Assembly (NCBI RefSeq): GCF_900112845.1
Contig: NZ_FONG01000010.1
Coordinates: forward strand, 234,774-298,773
DNA from: Actinacidiphila alni
GTDB lineage: Bacteria > Actinomycetota > Actinomycetes > Streptomycetales > Streptomycetaceae
Reading direction: 5' to 3'
Length of the DNA stretch: 64,000 nucleotides
Position 1 is the stretch's first letter. Each line of letters opens with the position of its first letter. Position numbers and translations under genes: made by a program. The notes under the pieces were generated by a model. That model was not told the origin of the DNA and made no database searches. It was given only the letters and a program-made list of their open reading frames with translations. This document shows, one piece after another, positions 15,924-24,699 of this stretch.

Positions 15924-17288
15924 ATGACACCGAGAACCAGAAGGCTGCACCACCTCCTTCCCCCGGTCGCGCTCGCCGTCTGCGGCACGCTGCTGGCCGC
16001 CTGCTCCGGCGCGGGCGGCTCCGGCGGGAGTTCGGGCGGGCACTCCATCAATGTGCTGATGGTGAACAACCCGCAGATGGAGGACCTGCAGAAGCTGACG
16101 GCCGCCAACTTCACCAAGTCCACCGGTATCAAGGTCAATTTCACGGTGCTGCCGGAGAACGACGTCCGCGACAAGATCACCCAGGACTTCTCCAGCCAGG
16201 CCGGCCAGTACGACGTCGCCACCATCAGCAATTACGAGACGCCGATCTACGCCAAGAACAACTGGCTCGCGTCATTGACCGCGCACACCAAGTCCGACAC
16301 CGGTTTCGCGCAGAACGACATCCTGCCCGCCCTCCAGCAGTCGCTGACCTACAACGGGCAGATATACGCCGAGCCGTTCTACGGCGAGTCGTCGTTCCTG
16401 ATGTACCGCAAGGACGTGTTCGCCGCGAAGGGCCTGACGATGCCGGCCAATCCCACCTGGGACCAGGTGGCGGACCTGGCGGCGAAGGCGGACGGCGCGC
16501 AGTCCGGGATGAAGGGCATCTGCCTGCGCGGCCAGCCGGGCTGGGGCGAGGTGATCGCCCCGCTGACCACCGTGGTCAACACCATGGGCGGCACCTGGTT
16601 CGACAAGGACTGGAAGGCCCAGGTGAACAGCCCCGCCTTCACCAAGGCCACGCAGTTCTACGTGGACCTGGTCCGCAAGCACGGCGAGGCGGGCGCCCCG
16701 CAGGCCGGCTTCACCGAGTGCCTCAACGACCTGGAGCAGGGCAAGGTCGCCATGTGGTACGACGCCACGTCCGCGGCCGGTTCGCTGGAGGCCAAGGACT
16801 CGCCGGTCGCCGGGAAGCTCGGCTACGCGCCGGCGCCGGTCGACCAGACCAAGAGCTCGGGCTGGCTCTACACCTGGGCCTGGGGCGTGCAGAAGGCCAG
16901 CAAGCACCAGGACGACGCCTGGAAGTTCATCTCGTGGGCCTCGGGCAAGGGCTACGAGGAACTGGTCGGCAAGCAGCTCGGCTGGTCGCGCGTCCCGGCG
17001 GGCAAGCGGACCTCCACGTACAGCAACCCCGACTACGTCGCGTCCGCCTCGGCGTTCGCCAAGGCCACCGAGACCGCGCTGGAGGCGGCCAACCCGTCGA
17101 ACCCCGGGGTGCAGCCGCGGCCCGCGCCGGGCATCCAGTTCGTCGGCATCCCCGAGTTCACCGATCTGGGCACCCAGGTGTCGCAGCAGATCAGCTCCGC
17201 CATCGCCGGCCAGACCAGCGTCAGCAGCGCACTCGACGCGAGCCAGAAGCTCGCCGAGAAGGTCGCCGGCAAGTACGCGGGCAACTGA
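15924..17288 (+). CDS. ABC-transporter sugar/polyol-binding lipoprotein
   Basis: A 454-residue extracellular solute-binding protein. The signal ends in lipobox LLAAC with Cys27, so it is lipid-anchored outside the membrane. The mature part is a family 1 binding protein (NVLMVNNPQMEDLQKLTAANF, NYETPIYAKNNWLASL, YGESSFLMYRKDVF, GYAPAPV, GWLYTWAWGVQKASKHQDDAWKFISWASG). The overall pattern resembles sorbitol/mannitol-binding proteins (SmoE/MtlE). It is the first gene of a four-gene operon with two permeases and a dehydrogenase. No ATPase gene is present; such importers commonly share the MsiK ATPase in Streptomyces. Confidence 0.9.
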   Translation: MTPRTRRLHHLLPPVALAVCGTLLAACSGAGGSGGSSGGHSINVLMVNNPQMEDLQKLTAANFTKSTGIKVNFTVLPENDVRDKITQDFSSQAGQYDVATISNYETPIYAKNNWLASLTAHTKSDTGFAQNDILPALQQSLTYNGQIYAEPFYGESSFLMYRKDVFAAKGLTMPANPTWDQVADLAAKADGAQSGMKGICLRGQPGWGEVIAPLTTVVNTMGGTWFDKDWKAQVNSPAFTKATQFYVDLVRKHGEAGAPQAGFTECLNDLEQGKVAMWYDATSAAGSLEAKDSPVAGKLGYAPAPVDQTKSSGWLYTWAWGVQKASKHQDDAWKFISWASGKGYEELVGKQLGWSRVPAGKRTSTYSNPDYVASASAFAKATETALEAANPSNPGVQPRPAPGIQFVGIPEFTDLGTQVSQQISSAIAGQTSVSSALDASQKLAEKVAGKYAGN

Positions 17289-17396
17289 CCGCTCCCGCCC
17301 CATCCGACGGTTCCCCGCCGCCCCCGACCCCCGCTCCACGCGGCACCGGGCCGGGAGGCGGGCGGGGGCGCGAAGCGGAGAGAGACGACTGACCCC

Positions 17397-18362
17397 ATGA
17401 GCACGCCATCCCTCACCAGACGTATCCGCGCGCCGCAGGCCGAGCAGGCGCCCGCGCCGCGCACCGAGCGCCGCTCCCCCGGCGCCTGGGCCCGGCGGGC
17501 ACCGCTGCTGCCCGCCCTGGTCTTCATGATCGTGGTGACCCAACTGCCGTTCGTCGGCACCCTGGTGATCTCGTTCATGCGCTGGAACGCCCTCGACCCC
17601 GGCGACCGCGGCTACGCCGGCCTCCAGAACTACAAGGAGGAGTTCACCGACCCGCAACTGCGGCACGCCCTCACCACGACCGTCGTCCTGACCGTCGCCG
17701 TGGTGCTGGTCAGCCTGGTGCTCGGACTCGGTCTCGCGCTGCTGCTCGACCGGAAGTTCCTCGGCCGCGGCATCGTGCGCACCCTGCTGATCACGCCGTT
17801 CCTCGTGGTCCCGGTGGCGTCCGCGCTGCTGTGGAAGCACGCGCTGTACAACGCGTCGTACGGTTTCATCAACGGCGCCCTGACCTGGATCTGGAGCCTG
17901 TTCGGCAGCGACAACCCGCCGCAGCCCGACTGGCTGACCACCCATCCGCTGCTGGCCGTCGAGGCGTCGCTGGTGTGGCAGTGGACACCGTTCATGATGC
18001 TGATCCTGCTCGCCGGGCTGCAGAGCCGGCCGATGGACATCGCCGAGGCGGCCCGGGTGGACGGCGCGGGCACCTGGCAGATCTTCCGCTATCTGACCTT
18101 CCCGCACCTGCGCCGCTATCTGGAACTGGCCGCGCTGCTCGGCTCCGTGTACGTGGTGCAGAACTTCGACGCGGTGTTCACCATCACCTCCGGCGGCCTG
18201 GGCACCGCGAATCTGCCCTACACCGTCTACACGACCTTCTACCAGGCGCACGACTACGGGCAGGCGTCCGCCGCCGGCGTCATCGTCGTCATCCTGTCGA
18301 TCATCGTGGCCACCTTCGCGCTGCGGACCGTCTCGTCGCTGTTCCGAGAGGAGACCCGCTGA
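17397..18362 (+). CDS. Polyol ABC-transporter permease 1
   Basis: A 321-residue inner-membrane permease of the MalF/SmoF type with about six hydrophobic segments after a 35-residue basic N-terminus. The EAA loop that contacts the ATPase reads EAARVDGAGTWQIFRYLTFPHL at about 215-236. Its stop codon TGA overlaps the ATG of permease 2 by one base, showing coupled translation. It forms the channel with permease 2 for the substrate delivered by the lipoprotein. Confidence 0.92.
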   Translation: MSTPSLTRRIRAPQAEQAPAPRTERRSPGAWARRAPLLPALVFMIVVTQLPFVGTLVISFMRWNALDPGDRGYAGLQNYKEEFTDPQLRHALTTTVVLTVAVVLVSLVLGLGLALLLDRKFLGRGIVRTLLITPFLVVPVASALLWKHALYNASYGFINGALTWIWSLFGSDNPPQPDWLTTHPLLAVEASLVWQWTPFMMLILLAGLQSRPMDIAEAARVDGAGTWQIFRYLTFPHLRRYLELAALLGSVYVVQNFDAVFTITSGGLGTANLPYTVYTTFYQAHDYGQASAAGVIVVILSIIVATFALRTVSSLFREETR

Positions 18363-19240
18363 TGGCCTCCGTCGCCCTGCCCTCCGCCCGTCGCCGGCTC
18401 GCGCCGGCCGCCCGCAGGGAGCGGCGCAACCGCTCGCTGCTCGGCCTGCTGGCCTGGCTGTGCGGGATCGTCTTCTTCCTGCCGTTCGCCTGGATGGTGC
18501 TCACCTCCTTCCACAGCGAGCAGGACGCGGCGACCAATCCGCCGAAGATCGACGCGCCGCTGACGCTGCACGGCTACCGGGAGTTCTTCGGCTCCGGCAC
18601 CGGTGTCAGTCCGTGGCCGCCGCTGACCAACTCGCTGACCGCGGCGGCGGTCTCCACCGCGCTGGTGCTGGTGCTGGCCTTCCCGGCCGCGTACGCGCTG
18701 TCGATCAAGCCGGTGCGCAAGTGGACGGACGTGATGTTCTTCTTCCTGTCCACCAAGATGCTGCCCGCCGTCGCGGGTCTGCTGCCGGTCTACCTGATCG
18801 CGAAGAACGCCGGTCTGCTGGACAACATCTGGCTGCTGATCCTGCTCTACACCTCGATGAACCTGCCGATCGCGGTGTGGATGATGCGGTCGTTCCTCGC
18901 CGAGGTGCCGGTGGAGATCCTGGAGGCCGCGTCGATCGACGGCGCGGGCCTGCCGACCATCCTGGTGCGGATCATCGCGCCGGTGGTCACCCCGGGGATC
19001 GCCGCGACCGCGCTGATCTCGTTCATCTTCAGCTGGAACGAGCTGCTGTTCGCCCGGGTGCTGACCGGTGTCGTGGCCGGCACCGCGCCGGTCTTCCTGA
19101 CCGGGTTCGTCACCAGCCAGGGGCTGTTCCTCGCCAAGGTGTGCGCCGCCGCCGTCTGTATCTCCCTGCCGGTCCTGGCCGCCGGTTTCGCCGCCCAGGA
19201 CAAGCTCGTCCAGGGCCTCTCCCTTGGAGCCGTCAAGTGA
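18362..19240 (+). CDS. Polyol ABC-transporter permease 2
   Basis: A 292-residue MalG/SmoG-type permease with about six membrane segments. The EAA loop is EAASIDGAGLPTILVRIIAPVV at about 188-209. SMNLPIAVWMMRSFLAEVP precedes it, as in mannitol/sorbitol permeases. The start overlaps permease 1 by one base (TGATG) and the stop overlaps the GTG of the dehydrogenase by four bases, so all three are translated together. Confidence 0.92.
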   Translation: MASVALPSARRRLAPAARRERRNRSLLGLLAWLCGIVFFLPFAWMVLTSFHSEQDAATNPPKIDAPLTLHGYREFFGSGTGVSPWPPLTNSLTAAAVSTALVLVLAFPAAYALSIKPVRKWTDVMFFFLSTKMLPAVAGLLPVYLIAKNAGLLDNIWLLILLYTSMNLPIAVWMMRSFLAEVPVEILEAASIDGAGLPTILVRIIAPVVTPGIAATALISFIFSWNELLFARVLTGVVAGTAPVFLTGFVTSQGLFLAKVCAAAVCISLPVLAAGFAAQDKLVQGLSLGAVK

Positions 19241-20226
19241 AAGCAGCTGTCATCAGCTCTCCCGGTGTGGTCGGCATCGAGACCGTCGACGACCCGGCGC
19301 CCGGCCCCCGGGACGTCGTCGTCCAGGTCGCGGCCTGCGGCCTGTGCGGCACCGATCTGCACATCCTCCAGGGCGAGTTCGCGCCGACCCTGCCGATCGT
19401 GCCCGGGCACGAATTCGCCGGCGAGATCGTCGCGATCGGCTCCGAGGTACGGGAGTTGGCCGTCGGCGACCAGGTGGCGGTGGACCCGTCGCTGTACTGC
19501 CACGAGTGCCACTACTGCCGGATCGGCCGCAACAACCTGTGCGAGCGGTGGGCCGCGATCGGCGTCACGGTGCCGGGCGGCGCCGCCGAGTACGCGGTCG
19601 CGCCGGTCGCCAACTGCGTCAAGCTCCCCGAGCACATCAGGACGATGGACGCGGCCCTCATCGAGCCGCTGTCCTGCGCGGTGCGCGGCTACGACATCCT
19701 GCGCAGCCAACTGGCCAGCCACGTACTGATCTACGGCTCGGGCACGATGGGCCTGATGATGCTGGAGCTGGCCAAGCGGACCGGCGCGGCGACCGTGGAT
19801 GTCGTGGACGTCAACGAGGAGCGGCTGGCCACCGCGACCGCGCTGGGCTGCTCCCGGGTGGCGACCAGCGCCGAGGAGATCAGCAGGCCGCGCGGCTGGG
19901 ACGTCGTCGTGGACGCCACGGGCAACGCGCAGGCCATCCAGGACGCCCTGGAGCGGGTCGGCAAGGGCGGCACCTTCCTCCAGTTCGGGGTCGCGGACTA
20001 CGCGGCGCGCGCGACCATCGAGCCGTACAAGATCTACAACCAGGAGATCACCATCACCGGCTCGATGGCGGTGCTGCACAGCTACGAGCGGGCCGCGGAG
20101 CTGTTCGCGGGCGGGGTGCTCGACCCCGAGGTGTTCATCAGCGACCGGCTGCCGCTGGTGGACTACGCGACCGCGCTCCAGCGCTTCCAGGCAGGCCAGG
20201 GCCGCAAGATCCAGGTGGTGCCCTGA
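19237..20226 (+). CDS. Zinc-dependent polyol dehydrogenase (MDR family)
   Basis: A 329-residue cytosolic medium-chain dehydrogenase. Catalytic zinc ligands are Cys37 (CGLCGTDLH), His58 and Glu59 (GHEF); the structural zinc is held by Cys88, Cys91, Cys94 and Cys102. A Rossmann motif (YGSGTMGLMMLELAK) binds NAD(P). The protein resembles sorbitol/L-iditol/threonine dehydrogenases. It is read from a GTG overlapping the permease stop by four bases, so it is the catabolic step for the imported polyol, oxidising it to a ketose. A strong hairpin terminator follows. Confidence 0.9.
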   Translation: MKAAVISSPGVVGIETVDDPAPGPRDVVVQVAACGLCGTDLHILQGEFAPTLPIVPGHEFAGEIVAIGSEVRELAVGDQVAVDPSLYCHECHYCRIGRNNLCERWAAIGVTVPGGAAEYAVAPVANCVKLPEHIRTMDAALIEPLSCAVRGYDILRSQLASHVLIYGSGTMGLMMLELAKRTGAATVDVVDVNEERLATATALGCSRVATSAEEISRPRGWDVVVDATGNAQAIQDALERVGKGGTFLQFGVADYAARATIEPYKIYNQEITITGSMAVLHSYERAAELFAGGVLDPEVFISDRLPLVDYATALQRFQAGQGRKIQVVP

Positions 20227-20248
20227 CCGTCGGGCACCTCGCCGATCG

Positions 20249-20281
20249 GGGGCCGGGCCACCGCGCTTGTGGCCCGGCCCC
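20249..20281 (+). terminator. Terminator of the polyol operon
   Basis: Arms 20249-20261 and 20269-20281 are 13-bp perfect reverse complements with a 7-base loop (CGCGCTT). It begins 22 bases after the dehydrogenase stop and ends before the next gene's start. There is no T-run. Confidence 0.75.
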
Positions 20282-20302
20282 GGCCGTCGGCAGGATGGGG
20301 CC

Positions 20303-20836
20303 ATGACCGAGATCCGCACACCCCGCCTGCTGCTGCGCCGCTGGCGCGAGGACGACCTCGCGCCGATGGCCGAGATCAACGCCGACCCGCAGGTCATGCG
20401 GTTCATCGGCGACGGGACGCCGCGCGACCTGGAACAGACCGCCGAGTCCATCCAGCGGTGGGAGGACGAGTGGGACGACGAGGGCTTCGGCCTGTTCGCC
20501 GTCGAACTCCTCGGCTCGGGCGAGCTGGCCGGTTTCACCGGTCTCGCCGTCCCGTACTTCCTGCCCGAGGTGCTGCCCGCGGTGGAGATCGGCTGGCGGC
20601 TCGGCCGCCAGTTCTGGGGACAGGGGTACGCCTCGGAGGCGGCGCAGGCGGCCCTGGACTTCGCCGTCACCGACCGCGGTCTGGACCGGGTGATCAGCAT
20701 CGCGCAGATCGGCAACCACGCCTCGGAGAACGTGATGCGCAAGCTCGGCCTGACGCCGGAGCGCGAGACCACCCACCCGCTGTCGGGACGGCCACTGCGG
20801 GTGCACGCCATCGACCTCACCGAATACCGGGCCTGA
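20303..20836 (+). CDS. GNAT N-acetyltransferase (RimJ/RimL type)
   Basis: A 177-residue acetyl-CoA-dependent acetyltransferase. It starts TPRLLLRRWREDDLAPMAEINADPQVMRFIG, the usual opening of the Acetyltransf_3 group. The acetyl-CoA loop is WRLGRQFWGQGYASEAA, followed by the C-terminal NHASENVMRKLGL motif. These enzymes acetylate an amine on a protein N-terminus or small molecule; the target is unknown. ATG follows AGGATGGGG. It stands alone between the polyol and iron operons. Confidence 0.88.
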   Translation: MTEIRTPRLLLRRWREDDLAPMAEINADPQVMRFIGDGTPRDLEQTAESIQRWEDEWDDEGFGLFAVELLGSGELAGFTGLAVPYFLPEVLPAVEIGWRLGRQFWGQGYASEAAQAALDFAVTDRGLDRVISIAQIGNHASENVMRKLGLTPERETTHPLSGRPLRVHAIDLTEYRA

Positions 20837-20919
20837 ACGGACCGGCCACGGTGCACGAGTGGGACGGAGGGCACACAGCGAGCGACGCCGGTCACATGGA
20901 CACATCACAGGCTTTTCAC

Positions 20920-20938
20920 TAAGGTTTGCCTTGCCTAA
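20920..20938 (+). promoter_or_regulatory. Iron box (DmdR/IdeR operator) before efeO
   Basis: The 19-bp sequence TAAGGTTTGCCTTGCCTAA matches the DtxR/IdeR-type consensus TTAGGTTAGGCTAACCTAA at 14 positions. A second, overlapping 13-bp palindrome TTGCC-TAA-GGCAA follows. It lies about 80-100 bp before efeO, so iron-loaded DmdR1 should repress the operon. Confidence 0.75.
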
Positions 20939-21018
20939 GGCAACCTTGCGGTAGCACCTGCCTGCGCATCCCTGTCGTCCCCGCCGTTCTCCTTTCCTGC
21001 CCGTGGAGTTGTTGACCC

Positions 21019-22161
21019 ATGTCTGCCGTGCCCAGAGCCTCCGCCGTCGCCCTGCTCTCCCTCGTCGTTCTCGGCACGGCCGCGGTCACCGGCTGCGCCA
21101 AGAAGAGCGACGCCTCCTCCGACGGCGCGATACGCGTGGACGCGGCCGACAACTCCTGCAAGGTCTCCAAGACCGAGTTCCCCTCCGGCACCGTCAGCCT
21201 GGACCTGCACAACAAGGGCTCCAAGGTCACCGAGGTCTACGTCTACGCCCCCGGCGACCGCATCGTCACCGAGCGGGAGAACATCGGCCCCGGCACCAGC
21301 GCCAGCATCACCGCCCAGATCAAGGCGGGCGCGTACGAGATCGCCTGCAAGCCCGGCATGAAGGGCGACGGCATCCGGCAGAAGATCACCGTCACCGGTG
21401 CGAACGCGCCCAAGCCCGGCGACCCGCGCCTGGACCAGGCGGTCGCCTCCTACCGCAAGTACTCGCAGGAGCAGGCGGATCTGACCATCCCGCTGGTGCA
21501 GAAGTTCGCCGACGCGGTCAAGGCCGGCGACGTCGCCGCCGCCAAGGCCGCCTTCGCGCCGTCGCGCGTCGGCTGGGAGCGCACCGAGCCGGTGGCCGAG
21601 AGCTTCGGCGACATCGACCCCAAGACCGACACCCGTGAGGACGGTCTGGAGGACGGCCAGAAGTGGACCGGCTGGCACCGGCTGGAGAAGACGCTGTGGA
21701 CCACCGGCAAGCTGACGCCGGAGGACAGCACGCTCGCCGACCAGCTCGTCGCCGACCTCAAGGACTGGCAGAAGCGCGTCGGCACCGCCGACATCACCGC
21801 CACCAGCATGGCCAACGGCGCCAAGGAACTGCTGGACGAGGTCGCCACCGGCAAGGTCACCGGTGAGGAGGACCGCTACAGCCACACCGACCTGTCGGAC
21901 TTCAACGCCAATGTGGACGGCGCCCGCAAGGCGTACGAGCTGCTGAAGCCGGTCGCGTCCGAGAAGGACCCGGAGCTGTCGAAGACGCTGGACACCGAAT
22001 TCGCCGACATCCAGACGCTGCTGGACAAGTACCGGCAGGGTGACGGCTTCGTCTCCTACGACAAGGTCACCGAGAAGGAGCGCAAGGCGTTCTCCGACGC
22101 GGTGAACGCGCTCGCCGAGCCGCTGTCCAAGCTCGCCGCGGCCGTCGCGCCCGCCAAGTAG
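21019..22161 (+). CDS. efeO: EfeO, iron-uptake periplasmic/lipoprotein component
   Basis: A 380-residue lipoprotein: lipobox VTGC with Cys26. Residues about 35-125 are the cupredoxin-like domain, and about 133-378 the M75 peptidase-like domain whose HxxE motif is His220-Arg-Leu-Glu223 (GWHRLE). In Efe systems it binds ferrous or ferric iron outside the cell and passes it to the EfeU permease with help of the EfeB peroxidase. The operon order is efeO-efeB-efeU behind an iron box. The upstream ribosome site is weak (GTGGAG about ten bases before the ATG). Confidence 0.93.
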   Translation: MSAVPRASAVALLSLVVLGTAAVTGCAKKSDASSDGAIRVDAADNSCKVSKTEFPSGTVSLDLHNKGSKVTEVYVYAPGDRIVTERENIGPGTSASITAQIKAGAYEIACKPGMKGDGIRQKITVTGANAPKPGDPRLDQAVASYRKYSQEQADLTIPLVQKFADAVKAGDVAAAKAAFAPSRVGWERTEPVAESFGDIDPKTDTREDGLEDGQKWTGWHRLEKTLWTTGKLTPEDSTLADQLVADLKDWQKRVGTADITATSMANGAKELLDEVATGKVTGEEDRYSHTDLSDFNANVDGARKAYELLKPVASEKDPELSKTLDTEFADIQTLLDKYRQGDGFVSYDKVTEKERKAFSDAVNALAEPLSKLAAAVAPAK

Positions 22162-22319
22162 CCCCCGCGCCCCCGCGCGCACCCCACCGACGTCCCACCG
22201 CAGCTCACCGAGCCGTGGCACACCCCGCGAGGGGCGTGCCACGGCTGCGGCGCGGCGGGGCCCGGAACCGCACCGCAGCAGTACGCAGTACGCACAGCCG
22301 ACAAGAAGGGCACCAACTC

Positions 22320-23681
22320 ATGGGCGGAGCAGACGCGGCCGGCACCCACGGCGACCGGTCCACTCCCGACGGGCCCGCCGCCGACGGACCCGCTCCCGAC
22401 GAGGCCGCCGACGAGCCCACCGCCGAGCGGGCCACGGGCCTCAGCCGCCGGGCGGTCATGGGCTGGGCCGGCGCCGGGCTGGCGCTCGGCGCGGCGGGCG
22501 GCGGTTCGGTCGCCGCGGCCGTGAGCGGCGGCTCGGACAGCGGCACCACGGTCTCGGACGGGGCGATCGCCTTCTACGGCGACCATCAGGCGGGCATCGC
22601 CACCCCTGTGCAGGACCGGCTGCACTTCGCCGCCTTCGACGTCCTCACCGACGACCGCAAGGAGCTGGCGGCGCTGCTCAAGGAGTGGACCAGCGCCGCC
22701 GCCGCGATGACCGCGGGCCGCGAGGTCGGCCAGGGCGCGGTGGACGGGCTGGCCGAGGCGCCGCCGGACGACACCGGTGAGGCGCTGGGTCTGCCGCCGT
22801 CCCGGCTGACCCTCACCATCGGCTTCGGCCCGAGCCTGTTCGAGCAGGTCGACGCGGACGGCACCCGCACCGACCGGTTCGGGCTGCGCGCGCGGCGGCC
22901 CGCGGCGCTGGTGGACCTGCCGCACTTTCCCGGCGACAGTCTCGATCCGGCCCGCAGCGGCGGCGACCTGTGCGTCCAGGCGTGCGCGGACGACCCGCAG
23001 GTCGCGGTGCACGCGATCCGCAATCTGGCCAGGATCGGCATGGGCAAGGTCTCGGTGCGCTGGTCGCAGCTCGGCTTCGGCAAGACCTCCTCGACCACTC
23101 CTGACGCCCAGACCCCGCGCAATCTGATGGGCTTCAAGGACGGCACCCACAACATCGCGGGCACCGACACCGCGACGCTCAAGGACCATGTCTGGGCGGC
23201 TCCCGGCGACGGCCAGGACTGGATGACCGGCGGCTCGTACCTGGTGGCGCGCCGGATCCGGATGCACATCGAGACCTGGGACCGCGAGGGTCTCAAGGCG
23301 CAGGAGGACGTCTTCGGCCGCACCAAGGGCGAGGGCGCGCCGTACGGCAAGCAGCGCGAGCGCGACACGCCCGACCTGGCGCGGCTGCCGAAGGACTCGC
23401 ACGTCCGCCTCGCCCACCCGGACACCAACGGCGGGCTGCGGATCCTGCGCCGCGGCTTCTCCTTCACCGACGGCACCGACGGGCTCGGCCGCCTCGACGC
23501 CGGCCTGTTCTTCCTGGCCTACCAGCGCGACACCCGCAAGGCGTTCGTGCCGCTGCAGCGGCGGCTCGCCGCCAACGACGCGCTCAACGAGTACATCCAG
23601 CACGTCGGTTCCGCGCACTTCGCGTGCCCGCCCGGCGTCCGCAAACCCGGCGAGTGGTGGGGGCAAGCCCTGCTCGGCTGA
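22320..23681 (+). CDS. efeB: EfeB, Tat-exported DyP-type haem peroxidase
   Basis: A 453-residue dye-decolourising peroxidase exported folded by Tat: LSRRAVMGWAGAG at 41-53 gives the twin Arg43-Arg44, then a hydrophobic core to about 68. An acidic/proline-rich stretch precedes it. The DyP motif GFKDGT at 271-276 supplies distal Asp274; His366 in SHVRLAHP is the likely proximal haem ligand and an Arg at about 377-378 (RILRRGF) completes the site. It oxidises iron or removes it from haem in the EfeUOB system. ATG 22320 follows AAGAAGGG. Confidence 0.93.
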   Translation: MGGADAAGTHGDRSTPDGPAADGPAPDEAADEPTAERATGLSRRAVMGWAGAGLALGAAGGGSVAAAVSGGSDSGTTVSDGAIAFYGDHQAGIATPVQDRLHFAAFDVLTDDRKELAALLKEWTSAAAAMTAGREVGQGAVDGLAEAPPDDTGEALGLPPSRLTLTIGFGPSLFEQVDADGTRTDRFGLRARRPAALVDLPHFPGDSLDPARSGGDLCVQACADDPQVAVHAIRNLARIGMGKVSVRWSQLGFGKTSSTTPDAQTPRNLMGFKDGTHNIAGTDTATLKDHVWAAPGDGQDWMTGGSYLVARRIRMHIETWDREGLKAQEDVFGRTKGEGAPYGKQRERDTPDLARLPKDSHVRLAHPDTNGGLRILRRGFSFTDGTDGLGRLDAGLFFLAYQRDTRKAFVPLQRRLAANDALNEYIQHVGSAHFACPPGVRKPGEWWGQALLG

Positions 23682-23734
23682 CGCCACCCGCCCCCGACCA
23701 GCGTCCCAACCGTCCCGGCCCCTGGAGTACCGCC

Positions 23735-24598
23735 GTGTTCGCCAACTATCTGATCGGCCTCCGAGAAGGTCTCGAAGCAAGCCTGATCGTCTGCATCCTG
23801 ATCGCCTACCTGGTCAAGTCCGACCGCCGTGAGAGCCTGCCGCCGGTCTGGACCGGCATCGGCGCCGCGGTCGTGCTGAGCTTCGGCTTCGGCGCGCTGC
23901 TCCAGTTCGGCTCGTCCGAGCTCACCTTCAAGGCCCAGGAGGCGCTGGGCGGTTCACTGTCCATCGTCGCGGTCGGCCTGGTGACGTGGATGGTGTTCTG
24001 GATGCGCCGCACCGCCCGCCATCTGAAGGCCGAACTGCAGGGCAAGCTGGACGCGGCGCTCGCCATGGGCACCACCGCGCTGGTCGTCACCGCATTCTTG
24101 TCGGTGGGCCGCGAGGGCCTGGAGACGGCGCTGTTCGTGTGGACCGCGGTGCAGTCCAGCGACGACGGGGCGCGTCCGCTGGTCGGCGCGATGCTCGGTC
24201 TGGTCACCGCGGTGATCCTGGGCTGGCTGTTCTACCGGGGTGCGGTGCGGATCAATCTGGCGAAGTTCTTCACCTGGACCGGCGGCATGCTGGTCGTGGT
24301 CGCCGGCGGTGTCCTCGCGTACGGTCTGCACGACCTCCAGGAGGCGGGCTGGATCGGCGGCCTGAACAATCTGGCCTTCGACATCAGCTCCACGATCCCG
24401 CCGGACAGCTGGTACGGCACGCTGCTCAAGGGCATCTTCAACTTCCAGCCCGACCCGACCGTGCTGCAGCTGTGCGCCTGGTTCGCCTATCTGGTGCCGA
24501 CGCTGTACTTCTTCTTCCGCCGCCCCGGCGGCAGCCGCCCGGCCCCGGCCGCGCGGGTCTCCCCCGAGCCGACGGCGAGCACCGAGACGGCGCACTGA
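23735..24598 (+). CDS. efeU: EfeU, iron permease (Ftr1 type)
   Basis: A 287-residue membrane permease with seven hydrophobic segments. The two iron-binding motifs REGLE are at 10-14 and 126-130, each in a membrane helix, as in Ftr1/EfeU. Start is GTG 23735 with CTGGAG eight bases before. The C-terminus is a short Pro/Ala tail. It is the last gene of the operon and carries the iron delivered by EfeO across the membrane. Confidence 0.95.
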   Translation: MFANYLIGLREGLEASLIVCILIAYLVKSDRRESLPPVWTGIGAAVVLSFGFGALLQFGSSELTFKAQEALGGSLSIVAVGLVTWMVFWMRRTARHLKAELQGKLDAALAMGTTALVVTAFLSVGREGLETALFVWTAVQSSDDGARPLVGAMLGLVTAVILGWLFYRGAVRINLAKFFTWTGGMLVVVAGGVLAYGLHDLQEAGWIGGLNNLAFDISSTIPPDSWYGTLLKGIFNFQPDPTVLQLCAWFAYLVPTLYFFFRRPGGSRPAPAARVSPEPTASTETAH

Positions 24599-24638
24599 CC
24601 CGACCGCCCCGGCCCCGTCCCCCCGATATTGCTGTTCC

Positions 24639-24654
24639 GGCAACAAAGTTTGCC
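24639..24654. promoter_or_regulatory. Candidate operator before the flavin oxidoreductase
   Basis: GGCAAC-AAA-GTTTGCC is a near-perfect inverted repeat (one extra T) in an AT-richer patch, with a related half-site (TTGCTG) just upstream. It lies about 45 bp before the start at 24700, where a redox- or metal-responsive repressor could act. Confidence 0.35.
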
Positions 24655-24699
24655 ACGGCCGCCTAGGTGTCCGATGCTCCGGAAACGGAGGTGGTCACC

